64,000 nt of DNA. It comes from JARRQJ01 sp037381915 (lineage in GTDB: Bacteria; Pseudomonadota; Gammaproteobacteria; DRLM01). The notes beneath the pieces were generated by a model. That model did no database searches. It was not told the DNA's origin and was given only the letters and a program-made list of their open reading frames with translations. Made by a program: the position numbers and the translations under genes. Location: NCBI GenBank assembly GCA_037381915.1, contig JARRQJ010000002.1, positions 1 to 64,000 of the forward strand. The letters run 5' to 3'. Positions 62,235 through 64,000 of this stretch are shown here, piece by piece; position 1 is the first letter of the stretch, and every line of letters begins with the position of its first letter.

Positions 62235-63662
62235 TTACGCGCTCGCCTGGGCGCCCTCCTCGCCGAAAATCGTCGTACCGGGGGTTTCCCACGGCGCGGG
62301 CTTGCGCACCTGCGCCCACATGGGGTTGTACAGCGCCGTATCGATCTCGCGCACCAAGGCCACCATGCCATCGTAGGCGGCATAGGCGTGATGGCGTTCC
62401 TGGTTGATGTCCAGCCACGGCATCTTGGCCTTGAGGGCGACGAACTGGGAACGGCCGCCCGAGAGCATGATGTCGGCCTGCGCCTCCTTCAGCATCTTGT
62501 ACATCTCGCGCGGCGTCAGGTCCTCGAGCATGTGGGCATCCTGACCCATCAGCTCCTTGATGCGCTGCTTGTCCTCAAGAGTGGATTTCTTGACGCTGGT
62601 ACCGACGATCTCCATGCCCACTTCCTGCAGTGCCGACACCACCGACCAGGATTTCACGCCGCCGGTGATGAGCAATACCTTCACACCCTTGAGGCGTTCG
62701 CGGTACGGCTCCATGCGTTGCCAGAACGCGGCTTCCTCGCGCTGAATGATGGCCTCGGTACGCGCCAGCAGCTCCGGCGGAGCCCCTTTCTCGACCAGCA
62801 ACTTGGCGATATTGCGCAGCGACTCGCTCATGTCGCTGATACCGTAGAAGGAACCCTCGAAGAAGGGAATCCCATAGCGTTCATCCATTTTGCGGGCGAT
62901 GTTGATCATCGCCTTGGAACACACCATCATCGCCGCCTTGGCGCGATGGCTGTAGGCAACCTCGCGGTACTTGGCGTCGCCGGAGATACACGACAGGATG
63001 CGCACCCCCATCTCGTCCAGCAGCGGCTTCACCTGCCACAGTTCGCCGGCGAGGTTGTACTCACCGATAATGTTGATGTCATAGGGAGTGGTATATCCGG
63101 GCTCCTCGGTGCCAATCACGTAGTCGAGCAGCGCCTCCCCCGCCAGCTTGTTGCCCAGGTTCTTGTTGCCGACGAAACCCGGCGAATTGACCGGGATCAC
63201 CGGCCGGCCGAATTTCTGGGTGGCGGCCTTGCACACTGCTTCGATGTCGTCACCGATCAGGGCCGTGACGCAGGTCTGATAGACGAACACCGCCGGTGGA
63301 TCATATTTGTCGAGGACTTCCTTCACCGACTTGAACAGCCGCTTCTCGCCGCCGTAGATCACGTCAAGCTCGTTGATGTCGGTGGTAAAGCCGGTGCGGT
63401 ACAGCCTGGAGCCGGAGGACTTGGCGCCGCGGTTATCCCAGGAATTGCCCTCGCAGGCGATGGGCCCGTGCACCAGGTGGGCGACGTCGGTGATGGGCTG
63501 CAGCGCGATCTTGGCGCCGTCGAAGGCGCAGCCGCCGGCTGCTGCCCCGGGCTGCAACTGCTTGGTACAACCCTTCTTGCGTTCCTTCTCGGACTTGCCC
63601 TGGTTCTTCCCGCAGCCGGGCTCGTCAAAGACCTGCTGAATCTTGTTCGACAACGCGTTCAT
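62235..63662 (-). CDS. nifE: Nitrogenase cofactor scaffold subunit NifE
   Basis: The 475-residue protein begins MNALSNKIQQVFDEPGCGKN, a cysteine-containing N-terminus followed by a Lys-rich stretch, then 'GCAFDGAKIALQPITDVAHL', 'ACEGNSWDNRG' and 'QTCVTALIGDDIEAVCK', matching NifE. NifE2N2 is the assembly scaffold where L-cluster becomes FeMo-cofactor. GAGGAG precedes ATG 63662; the open frame continues upstream but without coding signs. It precedes nifN by three bases. Confidence 0.96.
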   Translation of the reverse strand: MNALSNKIQQVFDEPGCGKNQGKSEKERKKGCTKQLQPGAAAGGCAFDGAKIALQPITDVAHLVHGPIACEGNSWDNRGAKSSGSRLYRTGFTTDINELDVIYGGEKRLFKSVKEVLDKYDPPAVFVYQTCVTALIGDDIEAVCKAATQKFGRPVIPVNSPGFVGNKNLGNKLAGEALLDYVIGTEEPGYTTPYDINIIGEYNLAGELWQVKPLLDEMGVRILSCISGDAKYREVAYSHRAKAAMMVCSKAMINIARKMDERYGIPFFEGSFYGISDMSESLRNIAKLLVEKGAPPELLARTEAIIQREEAAFWQRMEPYRERLKGVKVLLITGGVKSWSVVSALQEVGMEIVGTSVKKSTLEDKQRIKELMGQDAHMLEDLTPREMYKMLKEAQADIMLSGGRSQFVALKAKMPWLDINQERHHAYAAYDGMVALVREIDTALYNPMWAQVRKPAPWETPGTTIFGEEGAQASA

Positions 63663-63676
63663 TGCGAACTCCTCTT

Positions 63677-63997
63677 CTACATCGCCACGATGATTTCCTC
63701 GTAACGCAATACATACTGACACGCCAGCCGCCACAACGACGGCGCCGCCGGAATAGACTTTGCTTCGTATTGTTCCTGGGACAACTTGCCCGCCTCCAAG
63801 AGTATCTTTCTTTCGTAGTCATCGAGAGTCACGGGACGCGCCTCACGCCCGCGGGTCTTGGGCACTACCTTCACCGCACATTCACCACACAGTTTGCGGT
63901 CGCAGATGCAAGGATCGAACTGATTCAGCTGCGTCAGTAAACTGAGCAAGGTTCGCTTTTCCTGAGAACGCACCTCAACCATGAGAGGTTCATTCAT
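63677..63997 (-). CDS. Small cysteine-rich protein upstream of nifE, possibly partial
   Basis: The 106-residue reading frame runs from ATG 63997, three bases from the window edge, so the real start may lie outside. It contains a compact cysteine cluster C-x-C-x4-C-x2-C in 'CICDRKLCGECAVKV', suited to an iron-sulfur cluster, followed by a helical region 'TLDDYERKILLEAGKLSQEQ'. The pattern is like plant-type ferredoxin ligands (inference). It lies 14 bases before nifE and is likely part of the nif operon. I do not assign a named family. Confidence 0.7.
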   Translation of the reverse strand: MNEPLMVEVRSQEKRTLLSLLTQLNQFDPCICDRKLCGECAVKVVPKTRGREARPVTLDDYERKILLEAGKLSQEQYEAKSIPAAPSLWRLACQYVLRYEEIIVAM

Positions 63998-64000
63998 GTC

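Noticed and set aside
1..64000. CRISPR arrays, tRNA or rRNA genes, complete insertion sequences or prophage
   Set aside because: No regularly spaced direct repeats, no cloverleaf with TTCGA-type arm and no transposase or phage proteins were found on reading; only short palindromes and the two MITE-like elements.

Overview
The window looks like chromosome of a gammaproteobacterium that fixes both CO2 and N2. The gammaproteobacterial assignment rests on gene order: ubiI-ubiH-pepP-ygfB divergent from a zapB-like gene, zapA, 6S RNA and fau, plus glnK-amt divergent from ubiK-comM. Autotrophy rests on a red-type (form IC) RuBisCO operon (cbbL-cbbS-cbbX) with a divergent cbbR. Diazotrophy rests on a FeMo-cofactor assembly cluster (nifE, nifN, nifX and partners). 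A free-living chemolithoautotroph, for example a sulfur oxidiser, is a reasonable guess, but no sulfur-oxidation gene is present to confirm it. All identifications come from reading the sequence; no database search was run.

Layout. 0-2.4 kb: yajQ, a VOC protein, a small membrane protein and a methyltransferase. 2.7-10.1 kb: a minus-strand glycine-cleavage region. A promoter and tandem glycine riboswitch with an intrinsic terminator lead into gcvT, gcvH, gcvPA, tpx, gcvPB, dgkA and a PfkB-family kinase. Two inverted copies of a short MITE-like repeat touch the stop codons of gcvPA and the kinase gene. 10.2-18.3 kb: a Na+/H+ antiporter, the ubiquinone/pepP/ygfB block, cell-division genes, 6S RNA, fau and an EVE protein. 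18.3-23.3 kb: a histone H1-like protein, ilvA, rpiA, a DUF2905 protein and a DUF3443/DUF2844 pair. 23.4-30.4 kb: a 1287-residue FAD/Fe-S oxidoreductase, yqaA, a ClC transporter and hemJ. 30.4-35.9 kb: a DnaA-box dyad, priA, argS, a SPOR protein and a DUF488 protein. 35.9-39.1 kb: an alpha-E / ATP-grasp / Anbu peptidase cluster in which the ATP-grasp gene is broken. 39.1-48.4 kb: a PilZ-DUF1631-GGDEF-EAL protein, a cupin, an outer-membrane protein, speA, speE, a GST and an unknown protein. 48.5-54.5 kb: the cbb genes, a FetAB-like ABC exporter and a dual CDGSH protein. 54.6-58.6 kb: amt-glnK behind a probable sigma-54 promoter, ubiK and comM. 58.8-64 kb: nifQ, fdxB, DUF683, DUF269, nifX, nifN, nifE and a cysteine-rich protein reaching the window edge.

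How the genes work together. RuBisCO with its activase CbbX makes 3-phosphoglycerate, and rpiA feeds pentose-phosphate interconversion. The riboswitch-controlled glycine cleavage system could recycle glycine, including glycine from RuBisCO oxygenation (inference). GlnK-Amt senses and imports ammonium next to the nif genes that make the nitrogenase cofactor scaffold. No tRNA, rRNA, CRISPR array, prophage or complete insertion sequence was seen; the mobile signal is limited to short palindromic and MITE-like repeats.
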